In this document: in pieces, positions 25,780 to 37,169 of the stretch
Position numbering within the stretch: the stretch's first letter is position 1
Layout: each line of letters begins with the position of its first letter
Assembly: GCF_029227915.1 (NCBI RefSeq)
Contig: NC_079886.1
Location: 8,556,001-8,620,000, forward strand
Direction: 5' to 3'
Source: Hydractinia symbiolongicarpus
Taxonomy: Eukaryota; Cnidaria; Hydrozoa; Anthoathecata; Hydractiniidae
DNA length: 64,000 bases
Notes under the pieces: model-generated
Seen by the model: the letters and a program-made list of their open reading frames with translations, nothing else
The model's database searches: none
Told to the model about the DNA's origin: nothing
Program-made: the position numbers and the translations under genes

Positions 25780-26430
25780 AAGCCAGCAGGATGAAAGACA
25801 CTGTTCTGTGCAGATTATGAATGCTGCTCAGATTATGAACGCTGCCCAGATTATGTACGCCAGCTTGTCCCCTTTATAAACAGGGCTGAAAATACATAAT
25901 TAGAATAATCAGGACTGGTTGACTATCATTCGTCATCATTTCCGACTAGCAAATCGTCTCTGTGGCAAAGTTGTTGTTGTTCTCAAATTGGATGAAATTT
26001 CATGGAAACTAAATTTTGGGATTTGCATGTTTAATAACTTCACCAAACTAAATTCCTGCAAGCTGAATAATTTAGGTCATCCCCAGAATTTAATTCCTTG
26101 CAAAAAATAAAAATAAGCCCAACCATCCGCAAAATCTAGTTCTGTGAAATTTAGTACTTCAAAGTATATTATGTTGAAATGTACTCAAAAGAGTAGTTTA
26201 GACTTTTTCTTTCGCCATGCCTAGTTTTCAATGGTGTTTTATCTTGCAGATCATTCACAAAAGTTCGGACAAAATGCCAATCTGCCTGGCCAGCCAATAT
26301 ATCAGCGTTCATAATCCGGTCACCATGACATAATCCGAGCAAAAAAACATAATTGGGCCATGCGTACATAATCCGGCTGTCCTGTTTATAAACAGGCCGC
26401 ATTCGCAATCTCAGCACCACGACATAAAGG
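25780..26430. mobile_element. Probable non-autonomous DNA transposon with subterminal repeats
   Basis: CAGATTATGAACGCTGCC-like 18-bp words occur three times in tandem at 25,815-25,862. Related words (GCGTTCATAATCCGG, GCGTACATAATCCGG) occur in inverted orientation at 26,303-26,375. Each side has a palindrome next to it (CCCTTTATAAACAGGG at 25,870 and the perfect CCTGTTTATAAACAGG at 26381-26396). Exact ends were not resolved. Confidence 0.45.
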
Positions 26431-27246
26431 TTTTTTTACCATAATCTAACTTTTTTAGTGCCTGTTGTTGTGCTTGATTTTTTCATGTATGCACACAAAT
26501 CCTGTCATTCCTAAATTTTTTTTCATTGCAATATTTTCCATTTTAAAGGAAATTGTTAGCGTTAAGAAAAACTGTTTATTTTTAGTTTTGAAAAACTGTT
26601 TTATGATATTTATGATAAAAGATGTTGTTGATGATGCCAATGTTGTGTTGAATAAAAGAAAGAGAACCAATAATTTTATATTTATATATAAGTTTAATTG
26701 GTTTTTAATTAGTTCAACATTGTTTCAAAATTTCCGCTAGACTGGTTCATTCTTCATGTACTTGCATTAGTTAGATTGACACTTTTAATCTGACTACTAT
26801 TTGTAGCTCTTTTGTTTTGTTATGTATACCCAAAGCGCAAATAAACATTTTAATTTTTTCTTTTTTTGTTACATGATAACAAAAAATTGTAACTTGTATT
26901 CTCATATGACTTTATGCTATAAAAAAACAGGTGTTATTAAAAAAAAAAATTTTATGGAAAACTTTATATATTTTGGAAAAGTTTTCTTAAATATTATTTT
27001 TAAAAATGGCAGTAAAGCTAATAATCTTCTTTTTATACATGCTATATGGTGACAATATTTGCTTCTCTCCATATGAAATTGCTTATTAATACTTCGTTTG
27101 TTATAAGTGTATAATTTTATATGAAAATTCACATGTTAAATCCTAAAGTGGTTTTGTACCTACACATATACTTTTGTTTCTAGCAACTAAAATTAAATTA
27201 GTGTGTATCGAATTCCTGTTGTTGGAACATTGTTGCTGAAAACAAA
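26431..27246. other. No gene seen; upstream region of ATP synthase epsilon
   Basis: Very AT-rich. Several overlapping short frames on both strands show only low-complexity Phe/Lys/Asn content. A possible acceptor (TTTTGTTTCTAG) at 27,172-27,183 lies just before the 5' leader of the next gene. Confidence 0.45.
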
Positions 27247-27435
27247 ATGGTTGCATACTGGAGACAAGCTGGACTAAATTATTTACAATTTTCTCGTATT
27301 GCTGCCCAGGCAGTTAGAAGGTGTTTGAAGCCTGAATTTCAAACTGAAGCCATGATAAAGAAAGAATCCGGTTTAAAGTTAACAAAATGGGAAGGTGGAA
27401 AACCGACAGGTGAAACTAAACAGATCAAACTGTAA
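27247..27435 (+). CDS. ATP5F1E: ATP synthase subunit epsilon, mitochondrial
   Basis: A single intronless frame of 62 codons starts MVAYWRQAGLNYLQFSRIAA, nearly the family's invariant start (MVAYWRQAGL in vertebrates), and continues QAVRRCLKPEF as the second helix. The epsilon subunit is a tiny component of the central stalk of mitochondrial F1-ATPase, where it contacts gamma and delta. It normally has no cleaved presequence, as here. The C-terminus (WEGGKPTGETKQIKL) is about ten residues longer than in vertebrates and is Lys-rich. The ATG follows AAAACAAA, a good animal start context. It stands alone in its neighbourhood. Confidence 0.96.
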   Translation: MVAYWRQAGLNYLQFSRIAAQAVRRCLKPEFQTEAMIKKESGLKLTKWEGGKPTGETKQIKL

Positions 27436-29366
27436 CAAACTTTTTCCTTTGTGGATAGTTTTAGATTGTATAGTCATTTTGTTATTCAGCGTTTAAAAGA
27501 AATGTGATCATGACTAACAAAGTGTTTTTTCTGTTAAATTTTTTTGTTAAATATTTGATTGCAACAAAGACAGTTTATTTACTGCTGAGATCTTAAGTTT
27601 ATTACATATGCTTAGTATCCTTAGCCTAAGTCTAATTTGAATTTTGCATGTGTTTTGATTTGCGGTTTGATTTTTAAAATTGTTGTCTTCTTAAAAAAGG
27701 TGAAAATAATTTATCACATAATTTAGTCCTGCTCAACAATGTGACCAAGCAACACAGAAGTGTGTGTGTAAACTTAAAATGGTGGTGAGCCAAGTAATAT
27801 CATGAACAATTTTATTTAAAATCAAAGCAGGCTGATATATTCTTCAATAGAATATTTGTGTGCAATATTGTTTTGAACACAGGCATTTGAAGGAAACATG
27901 TGTGATGTTGATATTTTTTAGTTTAAGTTAGTTGTGAAAAACGAAAAAAAGTTAATAATTTAAGTTGTTTTATTCTGCTTTGTATAAGGACTTAGCGTGA
28001 TAATTATTTTTAAGTAAAATTTATTTAGTCTAATGTTCTTATAAAAAATATTCTTATGAAAAAAGTAGAAGTCATCTATACCTTAGCTGGTCAATTTTTG
28101 TGAAGACTTACTGCGGAGACTTACTCGCGAATCAGTCATGTGGAGATATTTTACGAAGATGTTTCTTGCAAATGTAGTATTTTTTCGCAACTTCAGTTTA
28201 TGTCAGGCCTAAAGGATAACCTTTAATGAAGTTGCTCATATCACAAGCAACAAATACCAGCCAATAAAATCTATGTGTGGCCAGGCTAGTGGACTTGTGA
28301 CTCAGTCCCATTGTGGTTGTTCTTATGCTGCTTTATATTTCAAATTTGTTTTGTCTTTTTAGCCTTTTTTTAACTTTGTTGTTAGTTTGTCTTTTTTATT
28401 ATTATTTTATCTAGTTTAACTATGTTCGTTAACCTACTAGTATTATAAGAAAGTAGGGAATAGGGTTTTTTAAAATTAAGTGCTTACAAGGCATTCCAGA
28501 GAGAGTGAGTTTGAACACAGGTTGACTTTGTTTTATGTTTTTTGTTTGCCTTTCTTTTAAATGTTTTTAGTCTTTGAAGCCTAATTATTAAAAGTGTCTA
28601 TCATGTGGAGGGAATAATATTCGGTACTTATTGTCAGACACCTTTACTGGAAATTGGCATTTCAAAAAACCCTATAAAAATTTCTGCACTTAATTATAAT
28701 TTTTTGTGAGTTGCCAAGCTAGGTATCTCACATATATATTTATTTTTGTGGGTGATCAAAAATTAGCATATTTTTTTTAGAGTTAGATTTGTTTTAATTG
28801 TAAACATTATATAGCCAATTAAAGATTTATTTTTAGGGGTCATTGGAAGGGGTTGTCTAGGAAGTAAATTCCATGAATACCACATAATTTCTTTAACCTT
28901 CTTTACATTTTTTTAAACAAAATTTCACATTTCAAGACTTCTTTGTGGTGTACTCAGCGCAGTAAATTTATTATAATAATTCTCAATTCTATTTTTATTC
29001 TGTGTTCAAGGCAAGATAAAATTTGTGAGAATTATCTTTTTTACTTTTGTGTGAAGAACTCTATTTCTATGATAGAAGTAGTGGGGCCAATAACAGGATG
29101 GAAATACTATTTTTAAACATAACTTTCTGCACAGAGTATTAACATCTTCCTTAAAAAGCGGAACTTGCTCATGAAGTTTTGAAGTCAACAAGATTTGTTT
29201 TGTGTGATTATAACGATAATTTATGGATGGTGCTTGTTTGAGATGACAAGGAGAGCAATGGCAAATAGCTATACTGTTTATCGTAAGTGTTTTTTGTTTA
29301 TGTTATAACACAGTATCAGAAATACCTTCAAATGTATTTAAAAGCCAGATACTAATTTTTATAGTT
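27436..29366. other. No gene seen; 3' flank of ATP synthase epsilon
   Basis: AT-rich sequence without a supported exon on either strand. A minus-strand frame at 29006-29191 has no recognisable features. Confidence 0.45.
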
Positions 29367-29574
29367 TTATGAAAAAATTGCTGGTGTTATTTGCATGCCA
29401 GGTTTGTTTACATGGTTGGTATTCACATCAGCATTTGCTAAGTGCTGATGTGAATTATCTGTATAAACCACTTTTCGTGCAACGTAATGTTTTAATCTTG
29501 CATTGAGATCAATGGCTGATGCACTTATTCCTGTAAAAAGAAGATGTAAACAACAGACCACAAAAGTCAAATTA
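29367..29574 (-). CDS. Possible 3'-terminal exon, unknown protein
   Basis: On the minus strand a strong acceptor (CTTCTTTTTACAG) precedes an open stretch of about 60 codons running to a stop at 29367. It reads ISASAIDLNARLKHYVARK and later VNTNHVNKPGMQITPAIFS. Upstream in the same frame the sequence is hydrophobic but has only a GTG at its start, so a separate first exon would be needed. I do not recognise the protein. A perfect 13-bp inverted repeat (29421-29433 and 29443-29455) lies within the coding stretch, which may mean the frame is accidental. Confidence 0.2.
29421..29455. repeat. Perfect hairpin, 13-bp arms
   Basis: ATTCACATCAGCA, a 9-base spacer, then TGCTGATGTGAAT. The arms are exactly complementary. 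Confidence 0.85.
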
Positions 29575-29600
29575 ATCCATGTAAAAAACGAATTATTCAC

Positions 29601-30326
29601 ATTAAATAAATAAAAAATAATTTCAGTGTCTTTAGAATCGTTTGCTTCAAAAAATTTGTCTAAAATTCAATAATTGCACCATATGGTCCTGCTTTTTCAC
29701 CTGTAAAAAATGTGTGTGAATGTACTCTGCCAGTTTCATTAGCTTTTGTAAACAAAAACCAAGTTGATTTCACATAAAAGAGCTTGTAAATTTGTATAGG
29801 TTTTTGCTTGATTTAAACAATTTTGATGGATTTAGAAGTTTTGTCATTATGCTAAAAGTATGCCGACATCTTAATTGTTTAAAGAAAAAACTTAACCATC
29901 ATTTTTTTTTTGAAAGAAGAACACTTAGCAACTGCACCGTATCCCTTTCGAAAAAGAAAACTCAGTGACGTAAAATCAACATTGCAACATTTCAGAGAAG
30001 AAGGACAAAGATTATTACAAATATGACGCAACTCCCATTTCCCAGAATTGAGAATTTTATTGGGAAATATTGCTCCATTGAATGATAAATGCTGATTTTT
30101 ATCTTTTTTTTCAAACATGCACAAGTAAAGCAGGATATTTCAATAAGAAAAACCTCTAAAGTAAATATAAAACATGGAAAATTTTAGAAAATACATAGAA
30201 GATTTAAGAGACACTCAATTAAGTAAAGTGGCTTTAAAGGATGACAGAAATTTTTCTCTTTTTATGGTGGCACAATGTTTGACCTCACTTGATAATAAAA
30301 CGAATAAAAAAACATGCCCAAATTTA
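29601..30326. other. No supported gene
   Basis: A minus-strand frame at 29879-30124 contains Cys-bearing segments (HICNNLCPSSLKCCN) but has no start in context and no clear splice sites. It is recorded here only as a possibility. Confidence 0.35.
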
Positions 30327-30468
30327 TCTATATTATAATACCCGTATACGTCTGTCTGTCTATCTGTCACACAAAATGGTAGCTAAGCAGCACAGGTAGG
30401 GAGACACACGCAGTGCTGTAGAAAGAGGACGGACGAACCCGTAGATTTTACCACGGGCTGTCGACTAG
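30327..30468 (+). mobile_element. Miniature Helitron
   Basis: The 5' end is TCTATATTATAATACCCG, matching the TC(T)MTAYTA Helitron start. The 3' end has a stem-loop (CCCGT, loop AGATTTTACC, then ACGGG) followed by CTGTCGA and CTAG. The element sits exactly between A (30326) and T (30469), the Helitron insertion rule, without target duplication. At 142 bp it has no coding capacity, so it depended on a helicase supplied elsewhere. Confidence 0.8.
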
Positions 30469-31520
30469 TTTACATAAATTATTTTCCATTAATATACAGC
30501 AACAAATTAGAAAGTAACTTCTATATATCAACTGAGTACACATTTTTTTATAAGAAAAAATATTTATAAGCACTTTTAACTGCTAACTTGGAAAGTATTG
30601 AAAAAAATAAAAAAAGTCAATTGATAGATAAACAGCAGTCTGACTCAATAACATTTCAAAAAATCTCCATTGAAATTAAGAAATATTAACCTATCTTTTA
30701 AAAAAAGACCAGACCAATTTCATTTTGCAAGAACTGATCTTTTAAGCCGTTACAATGATTTTTTTCTATTTTGGAGTTGACCAATTTACTTTACTAAATT
30801 TTCAAAGAGGCTTCTAGTGCATTTTTTTTTAAATATAGAATCTTAATCTGTTCGTAGTATCTGAAGTGGCCACTTTCCTTTTTACTCAAGCATGGTTGTG
30901 CTTCCTCCACTTTCAAAGTTTTGTTGCAGAAAAGGTTACTGGTTATATTTTTGCAAGTGTGTGATATTCATACCGATTTGTATACAAGTGCCATAATTCA
31001 AAAATCTTTACATAGGTAAATATAACTCACAACTATAAGTGTATACTGTGTAGTCCTTTAATGTCTTTTTTATTTCCGGTCTAGACTTTTAAAGAAAATA
31101 TATTTAAAGGTTAAGGTACTCAATGACGTACAAGCTTGAGGGGCTGAACATAATAATTCCCTCTCCTTTTACTCCCAGTAGAGCAGCTAGTAAGGAGCTT
31201 AAACCTGAGTAATATTTGTCAAAAGCTAATTAAAAAATGTACACAGAAATTTCTGCAGCTATAACCCTAAAGGTATTCAGAAAAACTTCAGCAATTTTCT
31301 TATATTTCATTTTATATTTTATTTCCTCTATTATGCCTGCCCTAATTAGATGTCCCCCAGAAAACTTGATACCCTAGGTTATCCCAGTCTGTGTCTATGT
31401 TCATTCCTGTGTCTGTTGATTGTTAGCTTGCTAAACTTAGTTTAAATGAAAACTAAAATGTTCAGTGCTTATAAATATATTAGAACATTTATGAGGTGTT
31501 TTGTAAATACACTCTTTTTC
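30469..31520. other. No gene seen
   Basis: AT-rich intergenic sequence downstream (on the minus strand) of the first Cys-rich peptide gene. No exon or structured repeat was recognised. Confidence 0.45.
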
Positions 31521-31799
31521 TTAAATAGGACTACATTTATCCAAATCTTTGACACAGATATATTTACAGGTGCCATTCAAACAAATATTACTGCAAACAG
31601 GCTGGCATGTTGCTTGAGGTTTAACTTCTCCATAATCTAGTAATTCGTCATTTACGTCATTTTCTGTTAGGTCTTCATATAGTTCAGCTAATGCGTCTTC
31701 ATCCAATTCATTTTTATTCAAATTTATATGGCGTTCTTCAGAGAAGGTGATCAATATCAGCAAGCTTGCCAGTAGGAATGCTATCAAAGAAGTCTTCAT
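31521..31799 (-). CDS. Secreted six-cysteine peptide precursor (peptide 1)
   Basis: A 92-residue precursor. Residues 1 to about 20 (MKTSLIAFLLASLLILITFS) form a clear signal peptide. A strongly acidic segment follows (many Asp/Glu, about residues 21-60), then a short Cys-rich end with spacing C-x3-C-x3-C-x4-C-x3-C-x6-C, beginning CQPVCSNICLNGTC. The acidic part resembles an anionic propeptide. An acceptor (TTTAAACTTCTAG) lies two bases before the ATG, so the 5' leader is spliced and this start is favoured over the upstream in-frame codons. No named family is recognised. An antimicrobial, toxin-like or signalling peptide are all possible. It pairs with the similar gene at 34.9 kb. Confidence 0.75.
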   Translation of the reverse strand: MKTSLIAFLLASLLILITFSEERHINLNKNELDEDALAELYEDLTENDVNDELLDYGEVKPQATCQPVCSNICLNGTCKYICVKDLDKCSPI

Positions 31800-34700
31800 A
31801 GCTAGAAGTTTAAAGAAAGATCTTAATTGAGGATAAACAGTTGTATTTGAACATACATATCTTTTGGAGGAATTGCACATTGAGGTACACCTTTATATTT
31901 TTTTATATTTTTATTTAAGTTTCTTTGCTGCATTTACTTTGTTTACTAAAAAAGTGAATATAGTACGTTTTATGTTTTGCAATTTTTACCTTATTTATAC
32001 TTTTTTTCAGAAGAATTGCTTTCAAAACGAATAATGCAGGATTTGGTTCAGGGGATTTGCCACTGTGTTTTGATCAGCAACATCTTTGTCCTGCAAAGAA
32101 TTAGACGTGGAATCTCTTACGTGTATATGTTGAAAGCACTTGTACGACAAATTCTTTAATCAACAAAACAAATTTATACTTTCTCTAGTTCTAATCACAG
32201 TATTTATTGTGCATGAAAACAATTTAAAAATCAACCAAACATTTTTTTGATTCTTGAGAAATATTTTTTCTAAATAATAAATAAATTAAAATAATTTTTT
32301 TTATTTTTGGTCAAATTGCAAAAAAAAATTGTAACCTAATTTAATACTGAATTATCAAAAAAGGTAAAAATGATGTGATTTTTGTTCTGGGATCAAAGGT
32401 AAAACAGTACATTGATCTAAAAATTTGTCATATAACTTACCTCTCTAATAATTCTTCTAACACTGCGTTTACACACTTGTATTTCACGAAATTCTTTTCT
32501 ATTGTCAATTCAACATTATTTTTCCATTTTTATATTTATGTTGTGTCAACATATGTGGTTTTGTTTCCCCCTGATCTAATTTTTTGATTACTCTGTAGAA
32601 TTGGTTGGTTAAATAATACAACTCGAACTGTAAACATTGTGTGGATAAAAAGAAATGTGTGTGTGTTGTGTCCTGGTAACTAAAGAATTCTAATGAAGTA
32701 CTCTTTTTAGCACTGTTTGTTTTGCAGGCCTAATATGTTATAGGCTTCCCACTGCATTATCCATTTAGTGTAAATTTCTTTCGGGGTAAACAACATTTTC
32801 CAGGAGCATGTCAATGCCTTTTATTGTGTCATTTTATTTTGGAATATCTTGATGAATATTTGTGAAATTAGTGAAAGCTTTTACTTCAGATGAAGCAAGT
32901 TTTGTGTGTTTAGAATATTATGATAAGCAACAAAATAAATATTTGCACTTTCTTTCACAAGTGTAATCACTCTATCCAATCGCTTTGTGTCTCTACAATT
33001 TTCTTGTTTAACAAGTATTATAGAAACCTTCTGTCTACGTTTTATATTTGTTTTGGAGATTTGTTTTCATTGAAATATATCCTGCTTATTTGTGCGTTAT
33101 TTGATAAGAAAGATAAAAAGTCAGCATTTAAATTCTGATGAAACAATATTTACCCCATAAAATGCACAATTTATGGTAAAGCCCATTTCTGTGGAGGGTC
33201 ACATTGGTGAATAATCTTCATAATAAGGTTATTTCCATCTTTTTGTCTGAATTACTGCAATAATTTTAGTTTCAGTTGAGTTCCAATTTTTGAATGCCAT
33301 AGAGTGTAGAAGTCGAGTTATTTTTTACTGACAAACAGATTGTTAAAAAAAATGTTAAAATTTGGGTTAAGTTGCTTAGCAACTTAATTTTTTCTCTCCA
33401 ACTTCTATGTTAAAGATATGCAGTACTGAAAGCATCGTATATTTTAAGCGTTCCCTTTTACTTAATTGCCTATACCGTTTTTAATTAGTTGATGCTGAGT
33501 TTAAATTTGTTTATGATGAAAAAAATTGTAGATGGACTTTTAGCATCGAGACATTTTTTATCAATATACGACCTCATTATGGATGTTTATATGTGATATA
33601 CAGAGCAAAAGTTAAAATAGGATTTAGGGGGAGGCATATCTTGAAAAGAAACAATTTCTTTATAAAAAGCTCCTCGCTCTCTCCTTGGTGGGCGTTAATA
33701 ATGTTGAAAAGTCCAATAATTTTCTCCAAGCAGTTTTAAGCTGCTACAGTCAGTATTTTTACCCTTTTTAAAACTCCTATTTCACAGATGCTCTTTCTTA
33801 CCGTTGCGTTTGAGATAAAGACCCATGCTCCAAAGGGAGGCTTTTATTTTCAATAATAATTGTTAAAGTATATGATTATTTAAGTTCTATTTTTTAGATG
33901 CTATGTCTAGCAATTTTTTAAAAATTTTATTAATTTACGGGTTTTTGTCACGAAGATATATGCATGTTTCTGAGTTTCGACTATCAAGACTGAATTTATG
34001 TAAAAAAAAAAAAAAAAATTATAATTAAAAATGAAGACCATAGCCAATAATTTGCGTGACATTTTAAGGCACCTCAAGGATTCACTTTTAGCGAAAAGTT
34101 AAATATTGTCGATTGGAAAAAATTTTCTGTTGTTAATAATTTGACTTAAATTGTGGTTACCATTAAGGACAACCATCTGGATAAGATGCCTTGTATCTGC
34201 CCAAAACTTTACAATATTTCTAAAAAGTTCAGGACTGGAGCCAAAAAATATAGAGATTTGGATAAAAAATGGCGTTCAACGTTCTTGCTACAAATGTGCT
34301 TTTTGTGGTTACTTTTAGACGTATTTTTATGTACAACACAAGACCAAAAAATGTGATTTTAAAAGAAGCAATCACATCCCTGTGTTATTCTTACACATTT
34401 GCTTATTTCGAGGTTAACCATAAGTATATTAACTTTAATTTTTTAGATATATCTTACTACTTGTATTCAATTAAATTATAGGTACTTATTGTTTGAAGTA
34501 GGTGAAATAGTTTACGCCCTTCGCTACTAACACCCATTCTTAAATTTACGCCCACGCTTGATGATATTTTCTTAATTCATTCATTTTACAGTTTTAGCGA
34601 GTTTGGCGCTCTGTGAAATTTTTAAACAGTGTTGATGGAAGACAGTATTTTTTTTTCTTGCAAATCCTATAATATATTCTGCCATCTGTGTTTGACAATT

Positions 34701-34931
34701 ACTTTGTCCTAGTCCATCCTTATTTTCTCATGTTCTAGTAATGTGAAAATGGAGAAAAGAAGACAATACAACCATAATTTCGTAAGAATTATTTTGAGTA
34801 TAATTATACATAAATACATAAATATTCCTAATAACATCTTTAAATGCTCCTACCACAGCTGCATGCTTTTTTAGATATAAACACAAACAAAACACGTTTC
34901 ACGGGTCTGGGTACTAGGTTGCGTGTTACAG
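31800..34931. other. No gene seen between the two Cys-rich peptide genes
   Basis: AT-rich with several unconvincing short frames on the plus strand (31977-32159, 32375-32587, 32920-33138, 34153-34481). The 5' leader exon of peptide 1 must lie a little above 31,815 but could not be placed. Confidence 0.45.
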
Positions 34932-35649
34932 TTATTTCGTTTCCTTAAACAATGGTTTGCATTCCTTACTTTTTAAAAAACACAATTTTCGACATCCGTT
35001 ATAGCAAATAACGCGACAGTCGTAAATCTCCTTGCATGGAGTGCCTCCAGCAGCTCTTTTGAATATGTCTGCAGCAATCGCCTTGTCAAGGTCGTGTGAA
35101 GCTTGTTGGAGTTGCTTTTTGTAGGCAGTGCTGATAACTCGATAGTCTTCCACGAATTGGTGTGTGTTTGCAACTTGCATTTCATCACTCTTTGCCACGT
35201 GTCTTCCATTTGAAGTGTGAAGAGCGAAAGCGAAGATGGAAAGTATGATAATATGGAACTCCTAAAAACACGAAAGTATTTGTGTCGAACTTAACTGTAT
35301 TTGTGGCATCTTCTGTATATATGGAACCACAAGTGAGAATCCACCTGGTCGCCACACTTCTAAGATCTCCTAAGTAACCTAAAACAAATTTGACCCTAAA
35401 ACCTCCTAAATTCTCATAAAATCTCCTAAAATTACGAAATTTTATCTGTGGCCACATTTTCTATAATCTAAATAACCTAAAATTTAGACCCACTCCTAAA
35501 ATTTGACCCTGAAACCTCCTAAATTCTCATAAGATCTCCTAAAATTACAAAGTTTTATATCTGTGGCCACCATACTACTGTTTTTCTTTTTTAAAAAAAA
35601 ATATCTAGTTCTTTCAATTTTTGATAATGAAGAATAATATACCTACCAT
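34932..35649 (-). CDS. Secreted six-cysteine peptide precursor (peptide 2), two exons
   Basis: The start codon (35649-35647) ends its exon and is followed by a strong donor (GTAGGTATA). The acceptor (GTGTTTTTAG) precedes 35261, and the rest of the frame runs 35261-34932. The product is 110 residues. Residues 1 to about 20 are a signal peptide (MEFHIIILSIFAFALHTSNG). A charged helical-looking propeptide follows and ends in KR at DIFKR. The mature part then carries Cys spaced C-x5-C-x3-C-x3-C-x3-C-x6-C. The last five Cys are spaced almost as in peptide 1, and the Cys-rich end is basic. Family and activity are unknown. Confidence 0.72.
35350..35570. repeat. Tandem duplication, 113-bp period
   Basis: GACCCTAAAACCTCCTAAAT and the following 45 bases (35392-35456) recur at 35505-35570 with few changes. 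CTCCTAA words pervade both copies. It lies in the intron of peptide 2. Confidence 0.85.
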
Positions 35650-36543
35650 GTTGTTAACCTGACACTTTGTGAATACTAGTGGTAGAAATTATTTTCACCA
35701 GTCACCTGGCTATAAGTTTTTATTATTTACTCTTTCCATCTATTTCATAGAACGCTGGATTAGTTTTCTATTGGTGTGGTAATTCGAAAACGTTTGTTTT
35801 ATGTTTGCAGTTCTCATTTTGACCGTGTGGTATATTTAAAAGCGTTTTTTATTTTATATATTTATTATTTAAATATTTGTTCCTGTAACGTGTAGATTGC
35901 CCCATCTAGCTAACCCACATTTTGTTGGTTTCCAATTTTTTTAGTTTCTGTAGGTTTTGACCTTTCGTGATATTTCATCAGTTTGTATGTTTCTGTATGC
36001 TTTTTATCGAATCTCTTGTTATGTTAAAAATCGTTTCTGTTGTTATGAATAGCGTTCTTAATTTTCGTATGGACAAGAAGTCCAGGTGATTGAAGCTCAA
36101 AGTCATTAAAGAAGTAATACCGGCCTCTTTTTGTAAGACATACAATTCTCGCAGTATAGGTTATGTTTGGTATAACATAAATACTAAAACTCATCGATTT
36201 AGGGCTTCTCGTACGTTACCACTATAGAAAAAGTGTTCATGGTCGGAAAAGAAATTAAAACAATCTTTTCCCCACTCAAATTTTTGCTCTGAAATTATAT
36301 TAGCGTCAATGCGCCAAATTCTGTTTTTAACTAAGAGAGAAGGAGAGAGCCAAGTCGCTTTAGAAAATTGTACTGAATATTGTGTTAAAATATTAAATTT
36401 AAAAAATATTAATTTACAGCACTAAATATGCTCTTTTATATTGCATTGTCTTTTGAGTTAACGAGTTTCTGTTTGAAATATTCTCTGTCTATCACCTCAA
36501 AGTTTCAGGCCGTTACCACACAATTAGTCAATGCATTTTACAG
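35650..36543. other. No gene seen
   Basis: AT-rich sequence upstream of peptide 2. It presumably includes its promoter and 5' leader on the minus strand, but no motif could be assigned. Confidence 0.4.
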
Positions 36544-36675
36544 TACCGTATTTCCTCTAATAAACGCCTTGGGTGTTTATAAAATTTATAAGATTTTTAG
36601 GTGGCTTTTATCAGATAAAGGGCGTTAATAAAAGATGAGTGAAAAAATAGGGGCGTTTATTGGTTAAAATACGTA
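36544..36675. mobile_element. Small MITE (TACCGTATTT family)
   Basis: The left end TACCGTATTTCCTCTAATAA is mirrored at the right end, which reverse complemented reads TACGTATTTTAACCAATAAA. Both are followed by ACGCC. It is about 130 bp. Its ends resemble those of the MITE at 21292 (TACCGTA start). Confidence 0.6.
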
Positions 36676-37070
36676 TCTGTTAAAGTAAGGGCGTATGTGT
36701 TTGATTTAAAAGTTTTATTTTATAGAGCAGATAATATATTTTTTATACTTTATTACAACCTCTTACGATTAACATAAAATGTTTATGCACACAGATCAGA
36801 ACGAAGAAAGTCGCGATGAAGGTTTGTGTAAGTTCTGTTTGTTTTTCCTTTCCAATCAATATTTTGACAGTCAAAGGGGTTAGTTGCCTTGGAAGAATAA
36901 ATTTTTGCGAGAATTAAATCAACATTTTATGCCACTTATTGCTAAAATATAGTGCAATTTATACGTTATATAATAATTAGATATGATTTCTTAATCATTC
37001 GCCCAAATTGAATTCTTGTGAACTCTAAAAGAATGGCTTATTTTTTTATTCGCAAAGTTGTGAACGTTAG

Positions 37071-37150
37071 TTCTCGCGAAAATAAGTTCTCGCAAAAATA
37101 CGTTCTCGCGAAAATTAGCTCTCGCGAAAATGAGTTCTTGCGACAATTTA
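37071..37150. repeat. 16-bp tandem repeat carrying TCTCGCGA, just upstream of C2orf69
   Basis: Five consecutive 16-bp units starting TTCTCGCGAAAATAAG, at 37071, 37087, 37103, 37119 and 37135. The fifth is degraded. The core TCTCGCGA is part of the palindromic TCTCGCGAGA element seen in some vertebrate promoters. The array ends 20 bp before the C2orf69 ATG. It may be regulatory or simply a satellite fragment. Confidence 0.8.
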
Positions 37151-37169
37151 CTCCCTTACGGCACGTTTT

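Noticed and set aside
26465-27132. Overlapping Phe/Lys/Asn-rich frames on both strands
   Set aside because: Low-complexity AT-rich composition explains them.
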